Assembly (NCBI GenBank): GCA_041675285.1
Contig: JBAYTZ010000002.1
Span: forward strand, 248,001 to 312,000
Direction: 5' to 3'
Origin: Candidatus Delongbacteria bacterium
Lineage (GTDB): Bacteria > CAIWAD01
DNA length: 64,000 nucleotides
This document shows positions 24,845-32,787 of the stretch, in pieces; positions within the stretch are counted from its first letter, which is position 1, and the number at the start of each line of letters is the position of its first letter. The notes beneath the pieces are model-generated. The model was not told the origin of the DNA. It searched no databases and saw nothing but the letters and a program-made list of their open reading frames with translations. The translations under genes were made by a program, and so were the position numbers.

Positions 24845-26014
24845 CTACTGGCCCTTGTTCATCAGGTCCTTGCCCTTGGCGATGTTCTCCTTGGTGCCCG
24901 TGCGCACCAGGGCCACGCCCAGGTTGAACATCAGCTGCTTGTTGTCCGGCTGGAGGTCCAGGCATTTCTGGAAGCAGCTGGCGGCCTTGGCCGCATCCTG
25001 CTTCTCATCGGGCAGGTCTTGGAAGTAGAGCACGGCCATGGAGTAGTAGGAGTCGAACAGCAGGGCCGGCTCCACGCCGCTCAGGGCCTCGATGCGTCCG
25101 AAGGTGGCCAGCGCCTTCTCGGGCTCGCCCATGTCGCGGTAGAGCAGGCCCAGGTTGTAGACCAGCATGGGGTCGGTGGGATTGAGTTCGATGGCCTTGT
25201 TGAGGAAGCCCGTGGCCTCGGCCATCAACTTCTTGCCCTCGTCGTTCTTGAGCGCCAGACCCTGCTGGATGCGCACCTTGCCCGCGTAGTTGAGCAGTTC
25301 GGGGTGGGTGGGGTGCCTCTCCAGCGCGCGGTCCACGGCGCTGCGGCTCTGCGCGAAGTCGCGCAGGTTGTAATACAACTGGACCTGGGTCAGGGCGTAG
25401 TCGGCCGAGTCCGGCGCGGCCGCCACCAGGGCCGTATAGGTCTTGGCGGCTTCCTGCAGCACGGGAGTCCCGGCGCTGCCCGAGTAGAGCGAGTTGTACT
25501 CCTGAATGTAGAGGTCGCCCTTGCGCTTGAGGAAGTCCAGCCGGTTGGGCAGGATCAGCAGGGCGCTGTCCATGCGGTCGCGGGCCTGCTTGAAGTGCTC
25601 GCGGGTGGCGGCGCTGTCGCCCAGGGCCAGCGTGGAGTCCGCCGACTTGACCTGGGCCACGTGGCCGTTCCAGAGACCCTTCCAGAGCTGCTCGATGATC
25701 CGCTCGGCGTCCTGCTGGTATTTCTCCAGATCCTTGGGCTTGTCCTGGCAGGTGGCGAAGCCCAGGTGGGCCTTGTTCATCCCGACCCAGTCCTGCTTGG
25801 CGGCGTAGAGTTCCACCAGCCGCGCGTAGACCTGGGCCTCGCGCGTGTCCTTCTGGGCCGCCTTCTCGTACCACTCCAGGGCCTGGACCTTGTCGCCCTG
25901 GCCGTAGTAAGTGTTGGCGCTGCGCAGCTCCATGGACTTGCCGGCCAATGCCGAGGTATTGAGCAGCAGGACGGCCAACAGGGTCCAGGCTCCACGCGCC
26001 AGATTACGCTTCAT
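24845..26014 (-). CDS. Exported TPR-repeat protein
   Basis: 389-residue protein starting at an ATG with AAGGAG 7 bases upstream and a signal peptide (WTLLAVLLLNTSALAG). The mature part is helical and made of tetratricopeptide repeats, clearest at ANTYYGQGDKVQALEWYEKA (~35-54), LVYNLGLLYRDMGEPEKALA (~295) and the C-terminal LMFNLGVALVRTG. TPRs are protein-interaction scaffolds; no enzymatic domain is visible. It probably acts in the periplasm. It follows mtnA by 25 bases and is separated from uppS by a stem-loop. The partner is unknown. Confidence 0.9.
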   Translation of the reverse strand: MKRNLARGAWTLLAVLLLNTSALAGKSMELRSANTYYGQGDKVQALEWYEKAAQKDTREAQVYARLVELYAAKQDWVGMNKAHLGFATCQDKPKDLEKYQQDAERIIEQLWKGLWNGHVAQVKSADSTLALGDSAATREHFKQARDRMDSALLILPNRLDFLKRKGDLYIQEYNSLYSGSAGTPVLQEAAKTYTALVAAAPDSADYALTQVQLYYNLRDFAQSRSAVDRALERHPTHPELLNYAGKVRIQQGLALKNDEGKKLMAEATGFLNKAIELNPTDPMLVYNLGLLYRDMGEPEKALATFGRIEALSGVEPALLFDSYYSMAVLYFQDLPDEKQDAAKAASCFQKCLDLQPDNKQLMFNLGVALVRTGTKENIAKGKDLMNKGQ

Positions 26015-26039
26015 CTTGTACTCCTTGCACGGTGCGAGT

Positions 26040-27074
26040 TCAGATCGCGGGCTCCGCAAGCGCCTTCCGGATCGCACCCGGAAAGGGCGCACCCAGCAGG
26101 CCCCGTTCGGTGACAATATCTTGAATCAGTTCCGCGGGCACCACATCGAAGGCCGGGTTCCAGGCCGCCGTCCCGGCGGGCGCCCAGCGCAGCGGGCCGT
26201 AGCCCAGCAGTTCCGTCGCATCACGCTCCTCGATGGGAATCGCCCCGCCGTCCGGGCACTGCCCGTCGATGGTGGAGAGGGGCGCCACCACATGGAACGG
26301 CACCCCGTGGGCCCTGGCCACCAGGGCCAGGCCGTAGCTGCCGATCTTGTTGGCCGTGTCGCCGTTCAGGGCGATGCGGTCGGCCCCGACGAACACGCCG
26401 TCCACGCCCAGCCGCTGCATGGCGAAGGCCGCCATGGAATCGGTGATCAGGCGCACGCGGATGCCCGCCTGCTGCAATTCCAGCGTGGTCAGCCGGGCCC
26501 CCTGCAGCAGCGGCCGGGTCTCGTCCACCAGCACCTCGAAGTCCAGCCCGCGCCGGTGGCCCTCCAGGAAGACCCCCAGGGCCGTGCCCACGCCGCTGGT
26601 GGCCAGCGGGCCGGCGTTGCAGTGCGTCAGATAGCGGCCGCCCGCGCGCAGCAGGTCGGCGCCCGCGGCGCTCATGGCCCGCCCGGCGGCGCGATCCGCC
26701 TCGTGCAGGCGGGCCGCCGTGACACAAGCCTCCGCGGCCCAGCGGCCGGGTTCCAGGTCGGCCAGGGCAGCCAGCACCTGCTCCACGCCCCAGGCCAGGT
26801 TGACTGCGGTGGGCCGAGCCCGGGCCAGTTCCAGAGCCAGGCCGCGCACACGTTCGGGATAGCGGGGATCCAGCGGGGAGCCGGCCTCCCGGCAGGCCAG
26901 GGCGGTGCCCCAGGCACCGGCCAGCCCCAGGGCGGGAGCGCCGCGCAGCCTGAGCGTCGCGATGGCCTCCCGCAGGTCGGCCACGCGCGCCAGGCGCAGG
27001 GTCAGGCTGTGGTCGGGCAGCTGCGTCTGATCGATGATCTCCAGCGCGCCGTCCACCCAGGTCAGAGGTTCCAT
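26040..27074 (-). CDS. mtnA: S-methyl-5-thioribose-1-phosphate isomerase
   Basis: Converts methylthioribose-1-phosphate to methylthioribulose-1-phosphate in methionine salvage. The 344-residue product keeps the family signatures RGAPALGLAGAWG (~44-56), GGRYLTHCNAGPLAT (catalytic Cys region), VGADRIALNGDTANKIGSY and AAWNPAFDVVPAELI. The start codon overlaps the stop of the PfkB kinase gene by one base (TAATG). No mtnB, mtnC or mtnP is in the window, so the fate of the product here is unknown; some bacteria use only mtnA within an MTA shunt. Confidence 0.95.
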   Translation of the reverse strand: MEPLTWVDGALEIIDQTQLPDHSLTLRLARVADLREAIATLRLRGAPALGLAGAWGTALACREAGSPLDPRYPERVRGLALELARARPTAVNLAWGVEQVLAALADLEPGRWAAEACVTAARLHEADRAAGRAMSAAGADLLRAGGRYLTHCNAGPLATSGVGTALGVFLEGHRRGLDFEVLVDETRPLLQGARLTTLELQQAGIRVRLITDSMAAFAMQRLGVDGVFVGADRIALNGDTANKIGSYGLALVARAHGVPFHVVAPLSTIDGQCPDGGAIPIEERDATELLGYGPLRWAPAGTAAWNPAFDVVPAELIQDIVTERGLLGAPFPGAIRKALAEPAI

Positions 27075-27991
27075 TACTCCAGCGTGAATTCGGTCAGGGC
27101 GGCGAACTCGCGCAACCGGGTTTCCAGTTCCCCGGGCGTGACGCTGAGCAGGCGCCCCAGGGAGAAATCCTCCACGCTGAAACTGGCCAGGGCCGAGCCG
27201 CGGATCACGGCGCGCCGCAGCGTGCCCTCGTCCACCCGGCCCTCGGCGGCCAGCGAGCCCACGAATCCGCCGGCGAAGGTGTCGCCCGCCCCGGTGGGAT
27301 CCACCACCCGCTCCAGGGGCAGGGCCGGCGCGGCGAACAGGCTGCCCGGGCCGACCATCAGCGCGCCGTGCTCGCCCTTCTTCACCACCACCGTGCGCGG
27401 CCCCATGCCCAGCAGGGCCCGGGCGGCGGCCAACAGGTGGCGCTGGCCCGTGATCTGGCGGGCCTCCTCGTCGTTGACGATGAGGATGTGGGTGCGGGCG
27501 ATGACGCGCTTCAGGTCCGCCAGGGCCGTGTCGATCCAGAGGTTCATGGTGTCGGTGACCACCAGCAGCGGGCTCTCCATCTGGTCCAGCACGTCGAGCT
27601 GCAGGCTGGGCTGGATGTTGGCCAAAAAGAGCACGGGCCGGCGCCGGGCCTGCTCCGGGATGTGGGGCTGGAAGGCCTGGAAGACGCCCAGTTCCGTGAA
27701 CAGCGTATCACGGCCCATCATGTCGGCGTGGTAGCGCCCGCCCCAGCGGAAGGTGCGCCCGCCGGGCACGATCTCCAGACCGTCCAGGGAAACTCCCAGC
27801 CGGCGCAGGGGATCGAGTTGCTCCAGGGGGAAGTCCTCGCCCACCACGCCCACCACCTGCACGGGCGCATAACGGGAGGCCGCGGCGGAGAAGTAGAACG
27901 CGCTGCCGCCCAGGGCGTCCTCCACCTTGCCGTGGGCCGTCTCCACCGTGTCCAGGGCCGTGGAGCCCACCACCAGGATCTCTTGTGCCAT
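27074..27991 (-). CDS. PfkB-family carbohydrate kinase
   Basis: Ribokinase/PfkB-fold kinase, 305 residues, with GAGGAG 7 bases before the ATG. The N-terminal part contains DALGGSAFYFSAAASRY and the C-terminal signature is VVDPTGAGDTFAGGFVGSLA, which carries the catalytic Asp and anion hole. The substrate cannot be set from sequence. The overlapping mtnA suggests a sugar or nucleoside linked to methylthioadenosine recycling. The known methylthioribose kinase (MtnK) belongs to a different fold, so this is not a direct match. Adenosine kinase or a salvage sugar kinase are alternatives. Confidence 0.9.
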   Translation of the reverse strand: MAQEILVVGSTALDTVETAHGKVEDALGGSAFYFSAAASRYAPVQVVGVVGEDFPLEQLDPLRRLGVSLDGLEIVPGGRTFRWGGRYHADMMGRDTLFTELGVFQAFQPHIPEQARRRPVLFLANIQPSLQLDVLDQMESPLLVVTDTMNLWIDTALADLKRVIARTHILIVNDEEARQITGQRHLLAAARALLGMGPRTVVVKKGEHGALMVGPGSLFAAPALPLERVVDPTGAGDTFAGGFVGSLAAEGRVDEGTLRRAVIRGSALASFSVEDFSLGRLLSVTPGELETRLREFAALTEFTLE

Positions 27992-28063
27992 CTGCGCTCC
28001 TCATGCAGGCCGGCCGCACGGGCGGCCGGAATGTGTCACGGACTGGCTGGTTGGATGTCCGGC

Positions 28064-28519
28064 TCAGCCCTTGGCGGCGGCTTTGGACAGCTTACGGGCG
28101 GCCGTGCGGGCGGCGGCGGCGGCGCGGCGCACCTCCAACTCCTCGCGGGCGTCCTTCAGGGTGCCGGCCTTGCCCGTCTGCTCGTCCAGCTCCAGGCGCA
28201 GGGCGTCGCACCAGAGCCGCTCCAGGTTGTACAGCTTGCGCTTGGCGGGCTGGAAACTGTGGAAGATCACGTTGACGAAGTCCACGACCATCCACTCGTC
28301 GGAGTCACGCTCGGAGACGTAGGCCTTCTCGCCCAGCTTGCGCGCCTCGTCCATGACGAAGTCGGTGATGGCGCGGACGTGCATGCCCACGCTGCCCGTG
28401 CAGATGACGAAGAAATCCGTCGTGTCCGTCAATCCGCGCAGGTCCAGGATCACCACGTCCTCGGCCTTCTTGGCCCAGGCCAGTCGCGCGATCCGCCGGG
28501 CCAGATGAATGCCCTGCAT
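28064..28519 (-). CDS. rsfS: Ribosomal silencing factor RsfS
   Basis: Binds L14 and blocks subunit joining when nutrients are scarce. Residues ~1-110 are the DUF143/RsfS domain: KAEDVVILDLRGLTDTTDFF, CTGSVGMHVRAITDFV, DEWMVVDFVNVIFHSFQP and YNLERLW. A basic, Ala-rich tail (~115-151) extends the usual ~110 residues. The ATG has GGAGGGGGA directly upstream. It follows the LytR_C protein by 13 bases, an arrangement seen in many bacteria. Confidence 0.96.
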   Translation of the reverse strand: MQGIHLARRIARLAWAKKAEDVVILDLRGLTDTTDFFVICTGSVGMHVRAITDFVMDEARKLGEKAYVSERDSDEWMVVDFVNVIFHSFQPAKRKLYNLERLWCDALRLELDEQTGKAGTLKDAREELEVRRAAAAARTAARKLSKAAAKG

Positions 28520-28532
28520 GACTCCCCCTCCT

Positions 28533-29210
28533 TCAGCGAGTGCCCATGATGGGCAACTTGTGATAATCCGCTCCCAGGATGAGCGTCACGTCCACATCCA
28601 CCAGCATGGGATCCTCGGCGTAGCTGATGCGGGCCGAGGACAAGCCCAGGTCCTGCGCCAGTCGCAGGGAGGGCGCCGGGTCCTGCACGCGGCTGATGAT
28701 GCGGGTCTTGTCCAGGTCACTGTTGGCGTTGCCCGTCTCCCGCACGTCGTAGCGCAGGCGGCGCAGGCCGTCGGCCGCCTTGGCGGCCATCAGACGCACG
28801 CCCGAGCCGTTCTGCACCTGCAGGCGGATGGTGGAGCGGGCGCTCTCCGGCGCGGGCTGGTTGGCCGGTTTGGCGGGCTCGCGGGCCGCAGTCTCCTCGC
28901 GAGGCGGCGGACTCTGCGCCTGCAGCGTGTCCACGGGCGCCGGGCGCGACGCAGCCACGGGTTCGGGTTCGACGGGTTCCTGCCAGCCCTCGTCCACCTG
29001 CTCGGCCGGCGGTTTCTCGCCGCGGCCCAGCCAGCCGTTCAGTCCCTCGCTCAAGTCCTCCGCAGGCAGGCGGTTCCAGAAGTGGAACAGCAAGGCCAGG
29101 TTGGCCAGGGAGACCGCCAGGGCCGACCAAGCCGCCAGCGCGGTCCAGAAGCCGCCGCCGGAGCCGGAGGGCCCGCCGGATGATGGGGGTGCGGTGCGAC
29201 GAATGGACAT
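28533..29210 (-). CDS. Membrane-anchored LytR_C-domain protein
   Basis: 225 residues with one N-terminal membrane segment (FWTALAAWSALAVSLANLALLFHFW), a long Pro/Glu/Ala linker (~50-125), then a LytR C-terminal (LytR_C) domain: IRLQVQNGSGVRLMAAKAAD, LRRLRYDVRETGNANS and SARISYAEDP. The domain is found at the end of LytR-CpsA-Psr cell-wall proteins, but here it stands without the catalytic part, so the role is probably structural or regulatory at the envelope. It is 13 bases upstream of rsfS. Confidence 0.85.
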   Translation of the reverse strand: MSIRRTAPPSSGGPSGSGGGFWTALAAWSALAVSLANLALLFHFWNRLPAEDLSEGLNGWLGRGEKPPAEQVDEGWQEPVEPEPVAASRPAPVDTLQAQSPPPREETAAREPAKPANQPAPESARSTIRLQVQNGSGVRLMAAKAADGLRRLRYDVRETGNANSDLDKTRIISRVQDPAPSLRLAQDLGLSSARISYAEDPMLVDVDVTLILGADYHKLPIMGTR

Positions 29211-29234
29211 GGCCTCAGGTGTGCTTGGAGTGGT

Positions 29235-29714
29235 TCATGGATGGCTCCAGCCGTCCAGGGGCGAGGCCCAGGCACCCGGCCAGGAGCGGCTGGTCGCCGG
29301 TCCGCGGGAGGCGGCCAGGCGCATTTCGAAGTCCGCGTTGGGACGCCAGACGAACTCGGCGCCGCCCACCAGGCCCTGTCCGGTCATGCCGGGCACGACG
29401 GAGTTGTGGAAGACGCTGTTCACGCCCAATTGCAGGCGCATGTCCAGGGTGGAACTCAGCCGGTAGTCGAGCTGGTTCAGGTACAGGCCTGTGCCCACGG
29501 ACCCGCCGCCGCCACTGGCAAAACCCATGGAGACCGACTGGCTCAGGTGCATGCGGGCCGGATCCAGCAGGGGGCCCTGCAGGTTCAGGCCGGCCATGGG
29601 CTGCATGACGAGGCCCGCCAGGGGCTGAACGTCGGCCCGGTCCTTGAACTGGGCCTGGGCGGAGATCACCAACAGCAGAATCGACAGGATTCCTGCGAGG
29701 CTGCGGACGGTCAT
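29235..29714 (-). CDS. Small exported protein, probable outer-membrane
   Basis: No named family recognised. The start is the ATG at 29714 behind AAGGGAGA; an upstream in-frame extension would run through the antisense of the nucleotidyltransferase gene. The product is 159 residues with a signal peptide (LAGILSILLLVISAQAQ). The mature part has amphipathic strands (HLSQSVSMGFASGG, TGLYLNQLDYRLSSTLDMR, LVGGAEFVWRPNADFEMR) typical of small barrel-like outer-membrane proteins. It lies between the nucleotidyltransferase and LytR_C genes, with 26- and 24-base gaps, so is likely in the same operon. Confidence 0.75.
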   Translation of the reverse strand: MTVRSLAGILSILLLVISAQAQFKDRADVQPLAGLVMQPMAGLNLQGPLLDPARMHLSQSVSMGFASGGGGSVGTGLYLNQLDYRLSSTLDMRLQLGVNSVFHNSVVPGMTGQGLVGGAEFVWRPNADFEMRLAASRGPATSRSWPGAWASPLDGWSHP

Positions 29715-29740
29715 CTTGTCTCCCTTCCCATTGACTGGAT

Positions 29741-30508
29741 TCATGATAGCGCTTTTTCCGCGTTCGCGCCCCGCCGCCGGGCCAGTTCCCGCTCCACCTG
29801 CTCCAGCTGCTCCACGGTGTTGATGCCCTGGATCTCGGCCGGATCGTCGGTGGGCAGGGCGGCGACGGGCAGTCCGTCTTCCACCAGAAAACGAATCACA
29901 TCGGTCAGATACAATTCGCCCTGGGCGTTGTCCGGACGAAGCCGGTCGATGCAGCCGAACAGCCGCTCCACGTCGAACAGGTAAATGCCGGAATTGATCT
30001 CGCGCACGGCGCGCTCGGCTTCGCTGGCATCCTTGTGCTCGACGATGCGGGCCACCCGCCCCGCGGCGTCGCGGATCACCCGGCCGTAGCCGGTGGGGTC
30101 GTCGAAGAGCGCGGTGAGCACGGTGGCGGCGTGCCCGCCCTGGCTGTGGACGTCGCGCAGGGCCGCGAGGGTCCGGCCCCCCAGCAGCGGCACGTCGCCC
30201 GAGAGCACCAGCACGTCGCCCGTCCGCCCCTCCATGGCCGCGCGGCACATCTGCACCGCGTGCCCCGTGCCCTTCTGCTCGGCCTGGACGGCGAAACTCA
30301 CGCCGCGGCCGCCCACGGCCATCATCACGGCCTCCCGCTGATGCCCCACCACCACCACCTGGTGCCGGGCGCCCACGGCGTCCGCCTGATCCAGCACCCA
30401 GTCGATGAGCGGGCGCCCCAGGCAGGGGTGCAGAACCTTGGCCAGGTCCGATTTCATTCGCGTGCCCTTGCCGGCGGCCAGCACGATGACGGAGAGCTCC
30501 CGGGTCAC
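29741..30508 (-). CDS. GlmU-like nucleotidyltransferase lacking the acetyltransferase half
   Basis: Sugar-1-phosphate nucleotidyltransferase resembling the N-terminal half of GlmU. I place the start at GTG 30508, which has a near-perfect AAGGAGG 6 bases upstream. The 255 residues include LSVIVLAAGKGTRMKSDLAKVLHP (residues ~5-28), QKGTGHAVQMC, VLVLSGDVPLL, EINSGIYLFD and QGELYLTDVI, which match UDP-GlcNAc pyrophosphorylase. The left-handed beta-helix that acetylates GlcN-1-P is absent, and the protein ends after a short helix, so the acetyl step must be elsewhere or the substrate differs. It starts 69 bases after panC ends. Confidence 0.9.
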   Translation of the reverse strand: MTRELSVIVLAAGKGTRMKSDLAKVLHPCLGRPLIDWVLDQADAVGARHQVVVVGHQREAVMMAVGGRGVSFAVQAEQKGTGHAVQMCRAAMEGRTGDVLVLSGDVPLLGGRTLAALRDVHSQGGHAATVLTALFDDPTGYGRVIRDAAGRVARIVEHKDASEAERAVREINSGIYLFDVERLFGCIDRLRPDNAQGELYLTDVIRFLVEDGLPVAALPTDDPAEIQGINTVEQLEQVERELARRRGANAEKALS

Positions 30509-30577
30509 GATGTCCTCCTTGGATTCCGGCCGCTGGAACACGCCTCACATGGACGACCACGGCCCCGTTCAATTCCC

Positions 30578-31486
30578 TCAGGCCGGGCGAGGTTCCCCCC
30601 AGCGCGGCCGCATGTTGTCGATCAGGCGCGTGGCGCCCACCCGGGCCGCCGTCAACACGACCAGTTCCTGGCCGGGTGCCAGGGACACGGCCGGGCCGGT
30701 GGCCCACTCAGGCCTGGCGGGCGTGCCAGCCAGGGAGTCCAGCGTGGCCCAGTCCGCCACGTGCAGGTAGTCCAGTTCCACGCCGGGCTCCGCCTCCAGC
30801 ACCCGTCGCATGGAGTCCAGGGCCGCGGCCGGCGCGGCGCCCGCCTCGAGGAGCCGGCAGCCCGCGTGCAGGGCGCGCTGCAGGGCCAGGGCGCTCACGC
30901 GCTCCGCCTCCGACAGGTAGACGTTGCGGCTGCTAAGGGCCAGGCCGTCGGGCTCGCGCACGGTGGCGCCCTCGAGGATCTCGAGCTCCAGGTCCAGGTC
31001 GCGCGCCATCCGGCGGATCAGCCAGAGTTGCTGGGCGTCCTTGGCGCCGAAGGCCGCCACGCGGCAGCGGGTCCAGAGGAAGAGCCGCAGGACGATGCTC
31101 AGCACGCCCTGGAAGTGGCCGGGCCGCGAGGCGCCGCAGTAGCGCTCGGCCACCGCGCCCGGGGTCACCCAGGTGGCGTAGTCGGGGGGATAGACCTCCC
31201 CGGGCTGGGGCGCCAGCACGCCGTCCACGCCCTCGGCGCGGCAGAGGGCCAGGTCGCGCTCCAGGTCGCGCGGATAGCGCGCCAGGTCCTCTCGCGGCCC
31301 GAACTGGGCCGGGTTGACGAAGAGGCTCAGCCAGAGGCTGTCGCAGACGGGGCGCAGCCGGCGCAGCAAAGAGGCGTGCCCCTCGTGGAGGTAGCCCATG
31401 GTGGGGACGAGGCCGATGCGCCGGCCCTGGCGCTCCAGTTCGCCGGCGCGTGCCTGCATCTGGCTAATGGTGGTCAGCAGCTCCAC
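30578..31486 (-). CDS. panC: Pantothenate synthetase
   Basis: Condenses pantoate and beta-alanine with ATP to form pantothenate. The start is GTG with GAGGAC upstream, giving 302 residues. PTMGYLHEGHASLL (HIGH-like motif), SLFVNPAQFGPREDLARYPR, FGAKDAQQLWLIRRM and VREPDGLALSSRNVYL match the family. The stretch usually reading GVxTVVxKLF is GVLSIVLRLFLW here, so the Lys normally at that place is Arg. panB is in the same direction upstream, separated by 488 bases of repeats rather than directly adjacent. Confidence 0.95.
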   Translation of the reverse strand: MELLTTISQMQARAGELERQGRRIGLVPTMGYLHEGHASLLRRLRPVCDSLWLSLFVNPAQFGPREDLARYPRDLERDLALCRAEGVDGVLAPQPGEVYPPDYATWVTPGAVAERYCGASRPGHFQGVLSIVLRLFLWTRCRVAAFGAKDAQQLWLIRRMARDLDLELEILEGATVREPDGLALSSRNVYLSEAERVSALALQRALHAGCRLLEAGAAPAAALDSMRRVLEAEPGVELDYLHVADWATLDSLAGTPARPEWATGPAVSLAPGQELVVLTAARVGATRLIDNMRPRWGEPRPA

Positions 31487-31532
31487 TGGGTCCTCAGTCT
31501 GTCAATCCGGCTGTGCCGGGGGGCCGTGTTTT

Positions 31533-31836
31533 CCACTTTTCTGCTGGCGCCAGAAGTGGTCCCCCGCCCGTCATCCCCCGGCTTGACCGGGGGATCCGAA
31601 CCCTTGCCCGTTATCCCGGCAGATGCCGGGAGCCCTTGTTTTCCACCTTTCTGCTGGCGCCAGAAAGGTGGCGCCAAAGAGGCGCTTTTTCTCAGCGGCC
31701 AGAGTCAGGCCACCTCGCGGTGGCCTTCCGCTAGCCGGCGGTCGGGCTTCCTGCAACCACGTAGTTGGTTCCGCACGGCCGGTCAGGCCTGACGGCGTCA
31801 CCACCTGGTTCTGGTTCAGGCCTAAAGGCCTTCACC
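31533..31836. repeat. Composite hairpin repeat element, copy 2
   Basis: Fills most of the 488-base panB-panC gap. In order: a degenerate hairpin A (31533-31559); ATCCCCCGG-CTTGA-CCGGGGGAT (31573-31595); TCCCGGC-AGAT-GCCGGGA (31614-31631); a full hairpin A, CCACCTTTCTG/CAGAAAGGTGG (31643-31671) with loop CTGGCGC; hairpin B GCGCC-AAAGA-GGCGC followed by TTTTT (31671-31690), which reads as a rightward terminator; hairpin C AGGCCACC-TCGC-GGTGGCCT (31707-31726); and a GGTTC-AGGCC-TAAA-GGCCT-TCACC unit (31813-31836). Order, loops and frames match copy 1 at 2726-2961, while stem bases differ in compensating pairs. Confidence 0.8.
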
Positions 31837-31974
31837 TCGCGTAACACAACTCGCTTTGAGACTTCGTGCCTTCGTGCTCAAGCAGATCCTCGAACGTCCC
31901 TGCCTACGACCCCGACAATTCCAATCTCAACGCTGTGCCTCTGTGCCTCTGTGTTGGTTCGAGCAAACTCCAGC
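31837..31974. other. Non-coding remainder of the panB-panC gap
   Basis: No gene is seen. It holds short direct repeats CTTCGTGCCTTCGTG (near 31863-31877) and GTGCCTCTGTGCCTCTGTG (near 31936-31954), a word family also found near 41588 and 62957-63137. Confidence 0.6.
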
Positions 31975-32787
31975 TCAGATCTCGCCGGGGCCGGGAAAGC
32001 CACCCGCGCGCACGGCGGCGGCGTAGCCGCGCACGGCCTCGCGCACGGGGCCGGCCAGCTCGGCGAAGCGGCGCACGAAGGCCGGCTGAAGCTCCTCGTA
32101 AAGTCCCAGCAAATCGACGTTCACCAGCACCTGGCCGTCGCAGTCAGGGCCGCTGCCGATCCCGATGGTGGGAATGCCCAGGCCCGCCGTGATCCGCGCC
32201 GCCAGGCCGGGCTCGAGCTTCTCCAGCACCAGGCTGAAGCAGCCCGCCTCCTCCAGCCGCCGGGCGTCCTCCAGCAGCTGCGCGGCCTCCCCGGCGGAAC
32301 GCCCGCGCTGGCCGTAGCCGCCCAGGCGGTGGATGCTCTGGGGGATCAAACCCAGGTGGCCCATCACGGGAATGCCGCAGTCCACCAGCCGGCGGATGGT
32401 CTCCAGCACAGCGGCGCAGCCCTCGATCTTCACGCCCTGGGCCCCGCCCTCGGAAAGCATGCGCCCGCAGTTGCGCAGCGCCTCGTCGAAACCGCCCTGG
32501 ACGCTCAGAAAGGGCATGTCGGTGATCAGCAGGGCGCGCTCCACGCCGCGGCGCACGCAGGCCGTGTGATACACCATCTGCTCCACGGTGACAGCCAGCG
32601 TGTCCGCGCGGCCGCCGTAGACCATGCCCACGCTGTCCCCCACCAGGATCAGGTCCACGCCGGCCTGGTCCTCCAGCCGGGCGAAGAGCGCGTCGTAGGC
32701 GGTGAGCGCGACGATGCGCTCGCCCTTCTCCTTCATGCGCCGCAGGCCGGGAATGGTCAGGGCCCGGGTCTTGCCCTCACTCGACAT
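31975..32787 (-). CDS. panB: 3-methyl-2-oxobutanoate hydroxymethyltransferase
   Basis: Transfers a hydroxymethyl group from methylene-THF to ketoisovalerate, the first step to pantoate. The 270-residue TIM-barrel protein has IVALTAYDALFARLEDQAGV, LILVGDSVGMVYGG, LLITDMPFLSVQGG, QGVKIEGCA and MGHLGLIPQSIHRLGGYG, the metal and substrate signatures. GGAGG lies 6 bases before the ATG, and the start overlaps the mnmA 3' end by 11 bases. The pantothenate pathway is split by the repeat gap between panB and panC; panD is not in the window. Confidence 0.96.
   Translation of the reverse strand: MSSEGKTRALTIPGLRRMKEKGERIVALTAYDALFARLEDQAGVDLILVGDSVGMVYGGRADTLAVTVEQMVYHTACVRRGVERALLITDMPFLSVQGGFDEALRNCGRMLSEGGAQGVKIEGCAAVLETIRRLVDCGIPVMGHLGLIPQSIHRLGGYGQRGRSAGEAAQLLEDARRLEEAGCFSLVLEKLEPGLAARITAGLGIPTIGIGSGPDCDGQVLVNVDLLGLYEELQPAFVRRFAELAGPVREAVRGYAAAVRAGGFPGPGEI

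Noticed and set aside
31671..31690. Hairpin GCGCC-AAAGA-GGCGC plus TTTTT considered as a gene terminator
   Set aside because: It points rightward while panC and panB on both sides run leftward, so it ends no gene here. It is part of the repeat element, as the related copy at 2769-2783 shows.
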